DNA from: Streptomyces sp. GS7
Lineage (GTDB): Bacteria; Actinomycetota; Actinomycetes; Streptomycetales; Streptomycetaceae
DNA: 64,000 nt
Direction of reading: 5' to 3'
Assembly (NCBI RefSeq): GCF_009834125.1
Contig: NZ_CP047146.1
Location: forward strand, 1,171,501-1,235,500
Part shown: positions 18,377 to 26,752 of the stretch, one piece after another
Position numbering within the stretch: position 1 is the first letter of the stretch
Layout: each line of letters opens with the position of its first letter
Notes under the pieces: model-generated
Seen by the model: the letters and a program-made list of their open reading frames with translations, nothing else
What the model was told of the DNA's origin: nothing
Databases searched by the model: none
Translations under genes and position numbers: made by a program

Positions 18377-18883
18377 ATGACCGACCGCGAAGGGTCCCGC
18401 TGGAGGCGCGGGCGTACCGCTCTGGTGGCCTTTGTCGTGGTGACCGCGCTGGCCGCCGGCGGGGTCTGGTTCAGCCAGGCGTCGGAGCGCGCCTCGGCGG
18501 TGGACGCCGCACCGAAGACCTCGGCCGTACAGGACGTGAAGTCGGACGGGCAGCCGACGGCCGGGCTGCCGGGGGTACGGGACTGCGGGATCGGCGAGCC
18601 GGAGATCAAGCCCCGGGTGATCACGCTGACCTGCGCGGACGCGGGCATGGTGGCGACCGGGATCACCTGGACCCGTTACGACTCCGAGGAAGCGGAGGGC
18701 AAGGGCGTGGTGCAGGTCGAGAAGACCGCGGCGGGGGTGGGGACGGACTCCGGCTACCGGGCGACGTTCCGGCTCTACGGCGCCAAGGAGGTCGACGGCG
18801 CGCGGGCCTTCACGGGCCTGGAGGTGACCTACGAGGGCTCGACGCCGCTCGGTGACACGACGGAGATGTACAACCTCGCGTGA
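18377..18883 (+). CDS. membrane-anchored extracytoplasmic protein, unknown function
   Basis: A 168-aa protein with a basic N-terminus (MTDREGSRWRRGRT), one transmembrane segment (about residues 14-33) and an extracellular domain of about 130 residues containing two cysteines (VRDCGIGEPEI, TLTCADAGM) that may form a disulfide. The domain looks beta-rich (GITWTRYD, YRATFRLYG, FTGLEVTYEG). GGGAGGAG lies 6 nt before ATG 18377. It overlaps the histidine kinase start, so it could be a signal-input partner for that kinase. Confidence 0.75.
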   Translation: MTDREGSRWRRGRTALVAFVVVTALAAGGVWFSQASERASAVDAAPKTSAVQDVKSDGQPTAGLPGVRDCGIGEPEIKPRVITLTCADAGMVATGITWTRYDSEEAEGKGVVQVEKTAAGVGTDSGYRATFRLYGAKEVDGARAFTGLEVTYEGSTPLGDTTEMYNLA

Positions 18884-20157
18884 TGGGCATTCGAGGCCGG
18901 ATCGCCCTGGCCATTTCGTGTATGACGGCGCTGGCCGTTGTGGTGCTCGGGTTCGCCGTGCACCACATTGCCGGCAACGAGCGGGAGCGGTCGGCCCGGG
19001 CGTATCAGGACGAGCGGCTGAGTTCGGCGCTGCAGATCTATGAGCGGGACGGCACGCTGGCGCTGGGCGCGCAGCTGGACGATGCGGCGTTGCCGCCGCC
19101 GCTGCGGGCGGCGGTGTTCCACAACCGTTCGGGGACGTATCTGAGCGGTGGGGAGGATCCCCGGGTGTGGGCGGCGACCGGGGTCGGCGGGGACGGGGCC
19201 CGGCCGGCGCGGTCGCTGTCGGTGTCGGCGGCGTATCCGTCGGACGATCCGGCGCAGGTGGCGCTGGACCGGGCGCTGCTGATCGCCGGGTGCGGCACGG
19301 TGGTGCTGATGGCGGGGGTGTCGTGGTTCGTGGCGCAGCGGCTGTCGCGGCGGCTGCGGCTGAGTGCGGCGGCGGCGCGGCGGATCGCGGCCGGTGAGCC
19401 GCCGGACGCGGACGCGCTGGCCAGCAACGGCCGGGACGAGGTGGCCGAGCTGGGCCGCAGTGTGCACCACATGGCGACGTCGCTGGCGGCGCGGGTGGAG
19501 GCGGAGCGGGAGTTCACCGCGGATGTGGCGCATGAGCTGCGGACGCCGGTGGCCGGGCTGGTGGCGGCGGCGGAGCTGCTGCCGCAGCAGCGTGCGGTGG
19601 AGTTGGTGCGGGACCGGGCGCAGGCGATGCGGCGGCTGGTGGAGGACCTGCTGGAGGTGTCGCGGCTGGACGCGGGGGTGGAGCGGGCCGATCTGGATGC
19701 CTGCGAGCTGCCGTCGCTGGTGCGCGGGATCGTGACGCGGGCGGCGCGGCAGCGCGGGGTGGACGATCTGTCGGTGTCGGTGACGGTCGAGGGGGAGCCG
19801 CGGATCGTGGAGACGGACCGGCGCCGGGTGGAGCGGGTGCTGGTGAATCTGCTGGCGAACGCGGCCAAGCACGGCAAGCCGCCGATCGAGGTGGTGGTGG
19901 CGGGCTCGCGGATCGTGGTGCGCGACCACGGTCCGGGGTATCCGGCGGAGCTGTGCGCGGAGGGGCCGCGGCGGTTCCGTACGGCGGCGCCGGAGCGCGG
20001 TACGGGGCACGGCCTGGGGCTGACGATCGCGGCCGGTCAGGCGGAAGTGCTGGGCGCGCGGCTGGAGTTCGGGGCGGCCGCGGAGGGCGGCGCCGAGGCG
20101 GTGCTGGAGCTGCCGGACCGTGCGGTGGTGGTGGCACCGGAGCCGGCGGCGCCGTAG
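18880..20157 (+). CDS. orphan sensor histidine kinase
   Basis: A 425-aa membrane kinase. Two transmembrane segments (about 8-28 and 132-150) flank an extracellular sensor of about 100 residues, followed by HAMP and then the phosphoacceptor His218 in FTADVAHELRTPVAG. The ATP domain keeps the N box (VNLLANAAKHG), DHGPGY and GHGLGL. No response regulator lies next to it. GTG at 18880 and ATG at 18883 are both possible; both overlap the stop of the preceding membrane-protein gene, which is therefore co-translated. Confidence 0.88.
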   Translation: MMGIRGRIALAISCMTALAVVVLGFAVHHIAGNERERSARAYQDERLSSALQIYERDGTLALGAQLDDAALPPPLRAAVFHNRSGTYLSGGEDPRVWAATGVGGDGARPARSLSVSAAYPSDDPAQVALDRALLIAGCGTVVLMAGVSWFVAQRLSRRLRLSAAAARRIAAGEPPDADALASNGRDEVAELGRSVHHMATSLAARVEAEREFTADVAHELRTPVAGLVAAAELLPQQRAVELVRDRAQAMRRLVEDLLEVSRLDAGVERADLDACELPSLVRGIVTRAARQRGVDDLSVSVTVEGEPRIVETDRRRVERVLVNLLANAAKHGKPPIEVVVAGSRIVVRDHGPGYPAELCAEGPRRFRTAAPERGTGHGLGLTIAAGQAEVLGARLEFGAAAEGGAEAVLELPDRAVVVAPEPAAP

Positions 20158-20182
20158 CCAGGGCCTGACCCACCGGACAGGC

Positions 20183-20223
20183 CAGGGGGCCGTCGCCGTG
20201 CGGCAGGGGCGCGACGGCCCCTG
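20183..20223 (+). terminator. hairpin after the histidine kinase
   Basis: A GC-rich inverted repeat (CAGGGGCCGTCGC-type arms with one bulged G) about 25 bp after the kinase stop. The following stretch to 20307 is a low-complexity run of GTTACGGCG-like units. Confidence 0.55.
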
Positions 20224-20307
20224 CCGCGGCGGGTGTTACGGCGTTACGGCGTGCCGGTGCTGCGGTGTGACGGCGTCACAGCGTGATGGCGGCACGGTGT
20301 GACGGCG

Positions 20308-20775
20308 TTACAGTCCCAGATCCTTGATGATCTTGGCGACGTGCCCGGTGGCCTTGACGTTGTACAGCGCGCGCTCGACCTTGCCGTCCTCGTCGAGGAT
20401 GACGGTGGAGCGGATCACGCCGGTGACGGTCTTGCCGTAGAGCTTCTTCTCGCCGAAGGCGCCGTAGGCGGTCAGGACCTCCTTCTCGGGGTCGCCGAGC
20501 AGGGTGACCTTGAGGTCTTCCTTCTCGCGGAACGTGGCGAGCTTCTCCGGCTTGTCGGGCGAGATGCCGATGACGTCGTAGCCGTGGCCGGCGAGGAAGT
20601 CGAGGTTGTCGGTGAAGTCGCACGCCTGCTTGGTGCAGCCGGGGGTGAGCGCGGCCGGGTAGAAGTAGACGATGACCTTGCGGCCCTTGTGGTCGGCGAG
20701 CGAGACCTGCTTGCCGTCCGCGTCGGGCAGGGTGAAGGCGGGCGCGTTGTCGCCGGGCTGGAGCCGCTCGCTCAT
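20308..20775 (-). CDS. bcp: thioredoxin-dependent peroxiredoxin (Bcp/PrxQ)
   Basis: A 155-aa thiol peroxidase that reduces hydrogen peroxide and organic hydroperoxides using thioredoxin. The peroxidatic Cys47 is in LTPGCTKQACDF with the resolving Cys52 five residues on, the PrxQ arrangement. The fold core YFYPAALTPG and VIGISPDKPEKL are clear. Length is normal and the gene stands alone. Confidence 0.93.
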   Translation of the reverse strand: MSERLQPGDNAPAFTLPDADGKQVSLADHKGRKVIVYFYPAALTPGCTKQACDFTDNLDFLAGHGYDVIGISPDKPEKLATFREKEDLKVTLLGDPEKEVLTAYGAFGEKKLYGKTVTGVIRSTVILDEDGKVERALYNVKATGHVAKIIKDLGL

Positions 20776-21047
20776 GCCGCGACCTCGCTCCGCGTGCTGT
20801 GCTCCCTCATGGTGGCCTCCGTCTCCTGGCGGGTGGTTCCGTACGCCCCGAACACTAGCCAGGCGGGCGGCGGGACGGGGCGAGGGGCGGTGCGGCTGCC
20901 CGAAACGGGGGTGCTGTGGGGCGCGCGGAGGTACGAGCTGACAGACTGTCCCTTAAGGATCGGTGCACGGAGCGTGGTGGCCGGTTCCCCACGGGGCTCG
21001 GTGGCCGGCCCTTGGACGCATCGGCACGAGATGACGGAGGCAGCGCG

Positions 21048-21368
21048 GTGTCGGAAGCCAGGACCCCTGCGCAGATCGAGGCGGACATCGTCCGCAGGCG
21101 GCAGGCTCTCGCCGTGACGCTCGACGAGATCGGTGTGCGGCTGCACCCGAAGACGATCGTGGGCGATGCGAAGGCGAAGGCGGCACAGGCCGTGGACCGT
21201 ACGGCGGGGCGGGCCTATGTGGCCGCCCACCGCGCGCTGTCGGACATGCGGGGCCAGCTGGTGTCGGAGGACGGCGCACCGCGGCTGGAGCGGATCATTC
21301 CGGTGGCCGTGATCGGGGTGGCCGTGGTGGGTCTGCTGGCGCTGGGCTCCAGGAAGCGGCGCGACTAG
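21048..21368 (+). CDS. DUF3618 domain protein
   Basis: A 106-aa protein: an N-terminal DUF3618 segment (TPAQIEADIVRRRQALAVTL, DEIGVRLHPK), a lysine/alanine-rich helix, and one C-terminal transmembrane segment (VAVIGVAVVGLLAL) followed by a short basic tail. GTG at 21048 is chosen for the ACGGAGG 7 nt upstream. Members are small tail-anchored membrane proteins of unknown function in actinobacteria. Confidence 0.82.
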   Translation: MSEARTPAQIEADIVRRRQALAVTLDEIGVRLHPKTIVGDAKAKAAQAVDRTAGRAYVAAHRALSDMRGQLVSEDGAPRLERIIPVAVIGVAVVGLLALGSRKRRD

Positions 21369-21450
21369 GGCCGCTCGGAGCGGGCTGCCCGGGGCCGCCG
21401 AACCGGCCCGCGGTGCATGATCGCCGGCGCCGGGCAGGTACGGTCATGCC

Positions 21451-21801
21451 GTGAGCCCGAATAACACCCAGGACACCCACGACAAGCTGCCGATCCGGAT
21501 GCTGCACGACCGCGTGCTGGTCCGGACGGACATCCCCGAGGGCGAGCGCCGCTCGACCGGGGGCATCGTCATTCCCGCGACCGCGGCGGTCGGCCGCCGC
21601 CTGGCCTGGGCCGAGGTGGTCGCGGTCGGGCAGAACGTACGGACCGTCGAGGTGGGCGACCGGGTGCTGTACGACCCGGAGGACCGGGCCGAGGTCGAGG
21701 TGCGCGGGGTGGCGTACGTGCTGATGCGCGAGCGCGACCTGCACGCGGTGGCCGCGGAGCGGCTGGAGGGCGCGGACGACGCGACCGGGCTGTACCTGTA
21801 G
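21451..21801 (+). CDS. GroES-like co-chaperonin family protein
   Basis: A 116-aa protein with the Cpn10 beta-barrel pattern (MLHDRVLVRTD, GGIVIPATAAVGRRLAWAEV, VEVGDRVLYDPED). It is a divergent paralogue rather than the canonical groES: no groEL is nearby and the mobile-loop segment differs (GERRSTGG). GTG start. The specific function is not clear. Confidence 0.8.
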   Translation: MSPNNTQDTHDKLPIRMLHDRVLVRTDIPEGERRSTGGIVIPATAAVGRRLAWAEVVAVGQNVRTVEVGDRVLYDPEDRAEVEVRGVAYVLMRERDLHAVAAERLEGADDATGLYL

Positions 21802-21843
21802 GGCTCCCGACTCGTAGGACTCCTGGCTCTCTCTAGGACTCCT

Positions 21844-21889
21844 GGCTCCCTCGGGGGTGGTGACCTGGTTCACCACCTCCGAGGGAGCC
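21844..21889 (+). terminator. intrinsic-type terminator after the GroES-like gene
   Basis: A long inverted repeat (GGCTCCCTCGG / CCGAGGGAGCC, plus inner TGGTGA / TCACCA) followed by TTTT, one of the few with a U-run in this window. Just before it, an 18-bp unit (TAGGACTCCTGGCTC core) is present twice in tandem, from 21816. Confidence 0.85.
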
Positions 21890-21909
21890 TTTTGCTAGCC
21901 TCGGGGGAA

Positions 21910-21950
21910 CCCGACGAGACGCGCCGTACCGGGTCACGACAAGACGACGC
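21910..21950 (+). ncRNA. guanidine-III riboswitch (ykkC-III / mini-ykkC-III type)
   Basis: The 41-nt segment begins CCCGACGAG and ends CAAGACGACGC. It aligns without gaps to the guanidine-III aptamer I recall from Thermobifida fusca, with changes mostly in paired positions. The invariant parts GACGAG, GCGCCGTACC and GACAAGACG are present, as needed for the pseudoknotted guanidinium pocket. It lies 36 nt upstream of sugE, whose product exports guanidinium, so ligand binding would be expected to turn expression on. Type assignment is from memory; a covariance-model search was not run. Confidence 0.88.
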
Positions 21951-21985
21951 ACCCCTGTTGAAGCTCTGTTCACGGAGGTGCCGTC

Positions 21986-22306
21986 ATGGCATGGATCCTG
22001 CTTGCCGTCGCCGGTCTGCTGGAGGTCGGCTGGTCGATCGGGATGAAGTTCACCGACGGTTTCACCCGGCTGTGGCCCAGTGTGTTCACCGGCGCGGGCA
22101 TCGTCGCCAGCATGCTGCTGCTCTCCTACGCGGCCCGGACGCTGCCGATCGGCACGGCGTACGGCGTGTGGGTGGGCATCGGGGCGGCCGGCGCGGCGGT
22201 CGTCGGGATGCTGGTGCTCGGCGAGCCGGCGACCGCGGCGCGGATCTTCTTCATCTGCCTGCTGCTGGTGGCGGTGGTCGGGTTGAAGGCGACGTCGGGG
22301 CACTGA
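21986..22306 (+). CDS. sugE: SMR family guanidinium exporter (SugE/Gdx)
   Basis: A 106-aa four-helix small multidrug resistance protein. Glu13 in GLLEVGWSIGMKF is the essential proton/substrate residue, and the SugE/Gdx branch is supported by the LPIGTAYGVWVGIG loop. CGGAGG lies 8 nt before ATG 21986. A guanidine riboswitch lies directly upstream, which strongly supports guanidinium export. The last 17 codons plus stop are duplicated 96 bp downstream. Confidence 0.93.
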   Translation: MAWILLAVAGLLEVGWSIGMKFTDGFTRLWPSVFTGAGIVASMLLLSYAARTLPIGTAYGVWVGIGAAGAAVVGMLVLGEPATAARIFFICLLLVAVVGLKATSGH

Positions 22307-22403
22307 TGCTGGCTGGGGGTCCGGGGGTTGTCCCCCGGGAGGTGCGGTATCTGCCTGCTGCTGGTGGCGGTGGTCGGGTTGAAGGCGACGTCGGGGCACT
22401 GAT
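22253..22403 (+). repeat. 55-bp direct duplication of the sugE 3' end
   Basis: The 55 bases 22253-22307 (end of sugE including its stop) recur exactly at 22349-22403, separated by 41 bp that contain a CCGGGGG / CCCCCGG hairpin (22321-22338). The second copy has no start or ribosome-binding site and is a non-coding remnant. The exact match suggests a recent tandem duplication. Confidence 0.9.
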
Positions 22404-22460
22404 CCGGGCGTTGCGGCCTTCCGGGCCCGATCCGTCGGACGGGCCCGGGCACCGCCGGGT

Positions 22461-24698
22461 TCAGTCCCCGGGATACGCGGCCAGGTCGTCGGCGTTCGGA
22501 ACGAAGGTCGGGAACGACTGGGTGGGCCCGGTGGGGGGTCCCGCGGTCGGGAACTGCGGTGGGGTCGGTACGCCGGTCGGTCCGGTGGGGGTGCCGGTCC
22601 CGGGCGGGGCGGTGGTGGCCGTGGGGTTGCCGGTGTCGGTCGGGCCGGTGGACGGCGAGGCCGATCCGCTCGGCGATTCCGGGGTGCTGCCGGACGGTTC
22701 GGGGGTCGCGCTCTGCTCGGCGCCTTCCTCCAGTTGCAGGTCGAAGTCCCGTACGGGGCGGCCGTTGAGGGCGGCGGCGGTGTAGTCGGCCCAGATCTGG
22801 GCGGGGAAGTCGCCGCCGTTGAGCCGGGGTTGGCCGGCCGCGCCGTACAGCGGCTCCTGGGCGGCGTTGTCCGGGTTCTGGCCCAGTACGGCGACGACGG
22901 TGGCGAGTTCGGGGGTGTAGCCGGCGAACCAGGCGGCCTTGTCGTCCTCCGCGGTGCCGGTCTTGCCGGCGGCCGGGCGCGCGGCGGCCTGGGCGGCCTG
23001 GGCGGTGCCGCCGTCGACGACGCTCTGGAGGATCTGGGTGGTGGTGTCGGCGGCGGCGCGGCTGACGGCGGTGGTCTGCTCGCGGTCCGGGAGTTCGACG
23101 TCCTCGCCGCTCTTGGTGACGGAGTCGACCAGGGTGTACGGGAGTTGGCTGCCGTGCCGGGCGAGGGTCGCGTAGACCTGGGTCATGTCGAGCACGCTGG
23201 GGGTGGCGGTGCCCAGGGAGACGGCGCCCCGGGAGGAGGCCAGGCTGGGCGTCTTGGCGGGGATGCCGAGGGCGATCGCGGTGTTCTTGACGGTGTCCGG
23301 GCCGACGTCGATGCCCATCTGGGCGTAGACGGAGTTGACGGACTTGTCGGTGGCCTCGGTGACGGTGATCGGCCCGTAGGAGCGGTCGTCCTCGTTGGCG
23401 GGCGCGAAGCCGGTGGGGCGGCCGCGGCTGACGGTCATGCGCTTGTCGGTGCCGTCGTACACGGTGTTGGGGGTGATCCGGGTGCCGTCCTGGGTGGTGG
23501 AGTTGTTCTGCACGGCGGCGGCGAAGACCAGCGGCTTGAAGGTGGAGCCGACCTGGTAGTCGTGGCGGGTGGCGCCGTTGACGTACTGCTTGGCGTAGTC
23601 GATGCCGCCGTAGAGGGCGACGACCCGGCCGGTTGCGGGGTCGATGGAGGCGCCGCCGGCGCGCACGTACCCGTCGACCTTGCGGGTGTCGCTGAGCTTG
23701 TCCATGAGCTGGGTGTCGACGGCCTTGACGAAGGCGTTCTGGCGTTTGCGGTCGATGGTGGTGGTGATGCGGTAGCCGCCGGCCCGCAGGGTGCTCTCGT
23801 CGAGGATGCCGTGGTCGGTCAGATAGTCCTTGGCGGCTTCGACGAGGTAGCCGCGCTGCCCGGAGAGGCCGTGGGACGCCTTGGCCTTGCCGAGCGGGGG
23901 GAAGGTCATCGCGGCCCGCTCGGTGCGGCTGAGCCACTTCTTCTTGACCATGCCGTCCAGGACGTAGTTCCAGCGGGCCACCGCGCGCGGCTTGTTCTCC
24001 GGGTGGGCGGTGATGTCGTACGCGCTGGGGGCGTTGAGGAGGGCGGCGAGGTAGGCGCCCTCGGCGGTGGTGAGCTTGTCGGAGGTCTTGGAGTAGTACG
24101 CCTGGGCGGCGGCCTGGATGCCGTAGGCGTTGCGGCCGTAGTAGCTGGTGTTGAGGTAGCCCTCCAGGATCTTGTCCTTGCTGACCTCGCGGTCCAGCTT
24201 GATCGCGATGAAGAACTCCTTGGCCTTGCGGGTGAGGGTCTGCTCCTGGCCGAGGTAGTAGTTCTTCACGTACTGCTGGGTGATGGTGGAGCCGGACTGC
24301 TTGCCCTTGCCGGTCACGGTGTTCCAGGCGGCCCGGACCATCGCGGCGGGGTCGACGGCGGACTCGGAGTGGAAGTCCCGGTCCTCGGCGGCGAGTACGG
24401 CCCGCTGGACGGTTCTGGGGACGTGGCTGAGCGGGACGTTCTCGCGGTTGACGTCGCCGTCGCGGGCGAGTTCGGAGCCGTCGGAGTAGAGGTAGACGTT
24501 GCTCTGCGCCTTGGCGGCGCTGTTGGCGGGCGGGATGCCGACGAGCAGGTACCCGGCGACCAGCCCGCCCACGATCAGCAGGAGGAAGAGCAGGACGCTG
24601 CCCGCCACCATGCGCCAGGTGGGGACGGCCCGGCGCCAGCCGGTGCGCCGGGGGCGGGGCTCGGGGCCCGCGCCGTCGCCTTGCGGATCGTCGCTCAT
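22461..24698 (-). CDS. bifunctional penicillin-binding protein (transglycosylase/transpeptidase)
   Basis: A 745-aa class A PBP. Short cytoplasmic tail, one transmembrane segment (about 30-50), then the glycosyltransferase domain with AAEDRDFHSE, GSTITQQYVKN and GYLNTSYYGRNAYGI motifs. The transpeptidase domain carries the serine motif GSTFKPLVFA, SVNS and KTGTAEDDKAAWF. The C-terminus is a Pro/Thr/Gly-rich tail. It polymerises and cross-links peptidoglycan outside the membrane. Streptomyces encode several such paralogues. Confidence 0.93.
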   Translation of the reverse strand: MSDDPQGDGAGPEPRPRRTGWRRAVPTWRMVAGSVLLFLLLIVGGLVAGYLLVGIPPANSAAKAQSNVYLYSDGSELARDGDVNRENVPLSHVPRTVQRAVLAAEDRDFHSESAVDPAAMVRAAWNTVTGKGKQSGSTITQQYVKNYYLGQEQTLTRKAKEFFIAIKLDREVSKDKILEGYLNTSYYGRNAYGIQAAAQAYYSKTSDKLTTAEGAYLAALLNAPSAYDITAHPENKPRAVARWNYVLDGMVKKKWLSRTERAAMTFPPLGKAKASHGLSGQRGYLVEAAKDYLTDHGILDESTLRAGGYRITTTIDRKRQNAFVKAVDTQLMDKLSDTRKVDGYVRAGGASIDPATGRVVALYGGIDYAKQYVNGATRHDYQVGSTFKPLVFAAAVQNNSTTQDGTRITPNTVYDGTDKRMTVSRGRPTGFAPANEDDRSYGPITVTEATDKSVNSVYAQMGIDVGPDTVKNTAIALGIPAKTPSLASSRGAVSLGTATPSVLDMTQVYATLARHGSQLPYTLVDSVTKSGEDVELPDREQTTAVSRAAADTTTQILQSVVDGGTAQAAQAAARPAAGKTGTAEDDKAAWFAGYTPELATVVAVLGQNPDNAAQEPLYGAAGQPRLNGGDFPAQIWADYTAAALNGRPVRDFDLQLEEGAEQSATPEPSGSTPESPSGSASPSTGPTDTGNPTATTAPPGTGTPTGPTGVPTPPQFPTAGPPTGPTQSFPTFVPNADDLAAYPGD

Positions 24699-25069
24699 GA
24701 CTGTGTGACTCCTAGGCCGCCGCCGATGGTTGTGCCGCGGCGGATCGGTGTCGTATCAGGACGGTGTCGTACGGGACGGTGCCGTACGGGTGGTGTGCGG
24801 TGGTACCTGCGCGGTGCCGGGGGCGGCGGCGGACACCCGAGAGGAACTGTCGCATCCTGCGTCCCCGCCCCCGGGGGTGGCGCACACCCGCGTCCGCCCC
24901 CGGACCGGCTGAATGGCGCCCCTGACTCACCCGCAAGGGTGATAAATCGATGGTGCCCATCGCGGGCGGACCTTAGGCTCCGGTGTTTTGCCGTCCGGCC
25001 CTTCCGGGGTCGACCGGGGACGGTGCACGACGACCACGGCCGAGCGGCCAAGAACTGGGGGAGCGGGGC
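24699..25069. other. divergent promoter region, PBP / ABC exporter
   Basis: A 371-bp gap between divergent genes with no supported frame. It contains repeated GTACGGGACGGTG units (near 24768-24795), a TCACCC GCAA GGGTGA hairpin with a GNRA-type loop (24927-24942), and next to it a CGATGG tgc CCATCG inverted repeat (24948-24962). The last two lie about 110-130 bp before the exporter start. Confidence 0.45.
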
Positions 25070-25858
25070 GTGTTGTACGGGGCCGTGGTGGCCGGCAGCT
25101 TCCGGCGGTACGCCACCTATCGCGTCGCCACCGCGGCGGGGGTGGTCACCAACACCGCCTTCGGGTTCATCATCGCCTACACCTATCTCGCCCTGTGGAG
25201 CCAGCGCCCGCATCTCGGCGGCTACGACCGGGCGCAGGCGCTGACCTTCGTCTGGGCCGGGCAGGCGCTGTTCGCGCTGATCGCGTACGGCGGCCTGGAC
25301 GAGCTGCAGGACCGGATCCGCAACGGCGACGTCGCGGTGGACCTCTACCGCCCGGCCGACCTCCAACTGTGGTGGCTGGCCACCGAGCTGGGGCGGGCCG
25401 GGCTCCAGCTGATCGGCCGCGGGGTGGTGCCGATGGCGGTGGGCGCGCTGGCGTTCCCGCTGGCGCTGCCGGGCAGCGCGCTGACCTGGGGCTGGTTCCT
25501 GCTGTCGGTGGCGCTGGGGGTGGTGGTCAGCTTCGCGCTGCGGTATCTCGTCGCGCTGGCGTCGTTCTGGCTGCTGGACAGCTCGGGGCTGGCCATGGTC
25601 AGCATGCTGTCGTGCATGTTCTTCTCGGGGCTGGTGCTGCCGCTGCGGGTCTTCCCGGGCGCGCTGGCCGACCTCGCGCAGCTGCTGCCGTGGGCGGCGC
25701 TGCTCCAGGTGCCGGCCGATGTGCTGATGGAGGCCCGGACGGGCGGTGCGCTGCTGCGCGGGCTGGCGTTCCAGGCGGCCTGGGCGGTGGTGCTGCTGGC
25801 GCTGGGGCGGCTGGTGCAGTCGGCGGCCACCCGCAAGGTGGTGGTGCAGGGTGGTTAG
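25070..25858 (+). CDS. ABC-2 type exporter permease, subunit 1
   Basis: A 262-aa membrane protein with about six transmembrane helices, starting MLYGAVVAGSFRRYATYRVA. It belongs to the ABC-2 permease group found as adjacent pairs of about 260-290 aa plus one ATPase (the viologen-exporter-like type). GTG 25070 has GGGGGAG upstream. Its stop overlaps the second permease start by 8 bp, so the three genes form one unit. Substrate unknown. Confidence 0.85.
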   Translation: MLYGAVVAGSFRRYATYRVATAAGVVTNTAFGFIIAYTYLALWSQRPHLGGYDRAQALTFVWAGQALFALIAYGGLDELQDRIRNGDVAVDLYRPADLQLWWLATELGRAGLQLIGRGVVPMAVGALAFPLALPGSALTWGWFLLSVALGVVVSFALRYLVALASFWLLDSSGLAMVSMLSCMFFSGLVLPLRVFPGALADLAQLLPWAALLQVPADVLMEARTGGALLRGLAFQAAWAVVLLALGRLVQSAATRKVVVQGG

Positions 25859-26714
25859 GGCCCGTCCGACGCTGTCCCGCCGCACCGGCCCGGGCGACCG
25901 CGCGGCCGCCGTGCGGGACGGGCTGTGCGCGTACGGGCTGCTGGTGTGGATGTGGGTGCGGGCGACGCTCGCCTACCGGACGTCGTTCCTGCTGACGGCG
26001 TTCGGGAACTTCGCGGCCAGCGGGCTGGACTTCGTGGCGATCCTGCTGATGTTCTCCCGGATCCGCGCGCTCGGCGGCTTCTCGCTGCCCGAGGTCGCCT
26101 TCCTCTACGGCACGTGCAGCCTGGCGCTGGGCCTGTCGGATCTGCTGCTCGGCAATCTGAGCCGGCTCGGCGCGCGGATCCGCGACGGCACCCTGGACAC
26201 CCTGCTGGTGCGGCCCGCGCCGGTCTTCGTCCAGATCGCCGCCGACCGGTTCGCGCTGCGCCGCCTGGGCCGCACCTTCCAGGCGCTGCTGGTGCTGGGC
26301 TGGGCGCTGGGGCGGATCGACGTGGACTGGACGGTGGGCCGGGTCCTGATGGTGCCGCTGATGGCGGTGTGCGGTACGGCGATCTTCGGGGCGGTGTACA
26401 CGGCCGGGGCGGCCTTCCAGTTCTGGGCGCAGGACGCCGCCGAGCTCCAGAACTCGCTGACCTACGGCGGCAATGCGCTGCTCCAGTACCCGCCGACGGT
26501 GTTCGCCCGGGACCTGGTGCGCGGGGTCACCTTCATCGTCCCGCTGGCCTTCGTGAACTGGCTGCCCGCGCTGTGGCTGCTGGACCGCCCCGACCCGCTG
26601 GGGCTGCCGCGCTGGGTGGCTTTCCTGGGGCCGGCGGTGGCGGCGCTGATGTGCGCGGGCGCCGGGCTGGCCTGGCGGCGCGGGGTCCGGTCGTACCGCA
26701 GCACCGGCAGCTGA
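25851..26714 (+). CDS. ABC-2 type exporter permease, subunit 2
   Basis: A 287-aa partner permease with about six helices (LVWMWVRATLAYRTSFLLTA, then SGLDFVAILLMFSRI). The GTG start at 25851 overlaps the previous gene by 8 bp. With subunit 1 it would form a heterodimeric membrane channel driven by the ATPase downstream. Confidence 0.85.
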   Translation: MVRARPTLSRRTGPGDRAAAVRDGLCAYGLLVWMWVRATLAYRTSFLLTAFGNFAASGLDFVAILLMFSRIRALGGFSLPEVAFLYGTCSLALGLSDLLLGNLSRLGARIRDGTLDTLLVRPAPVFVQIAADRFALRRLGRTFQALLVLGWALGRIDVDWTVGRVLMVPLMAVCGTAIFGAVYTAGAAFQFWAQDAAELQNSLTYGGNALLQYPPTVFARDLVRGVTFIVPLAFVNWLPALWLLDRPDPLGLPRWVAFLGPAVAALMCAGAGLAWRRGVRSYRSTGS

Positions 26715-26752
26715 GAGAGCATCAAGTAGGAGCAATGGAGGGGAAGTTACCG

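Noticed and set aside
22349..22403. A second truncated sugE gene
   Set aside because: It is only the last 17 codons plus stop, without start or ribosome-binding site; described as a duplication instead.
22734..25244. Very long + strand open frame (over 800 codons) antisense to the penicillin-binding protein gene
   Set aside because: It is a shadow of the real gene: Gly/Val/Ala repeats typical of the opposite frame in GC-rich DNA, no ribosome-binding site, and the PBP on the other strand has all catalytic motifs.
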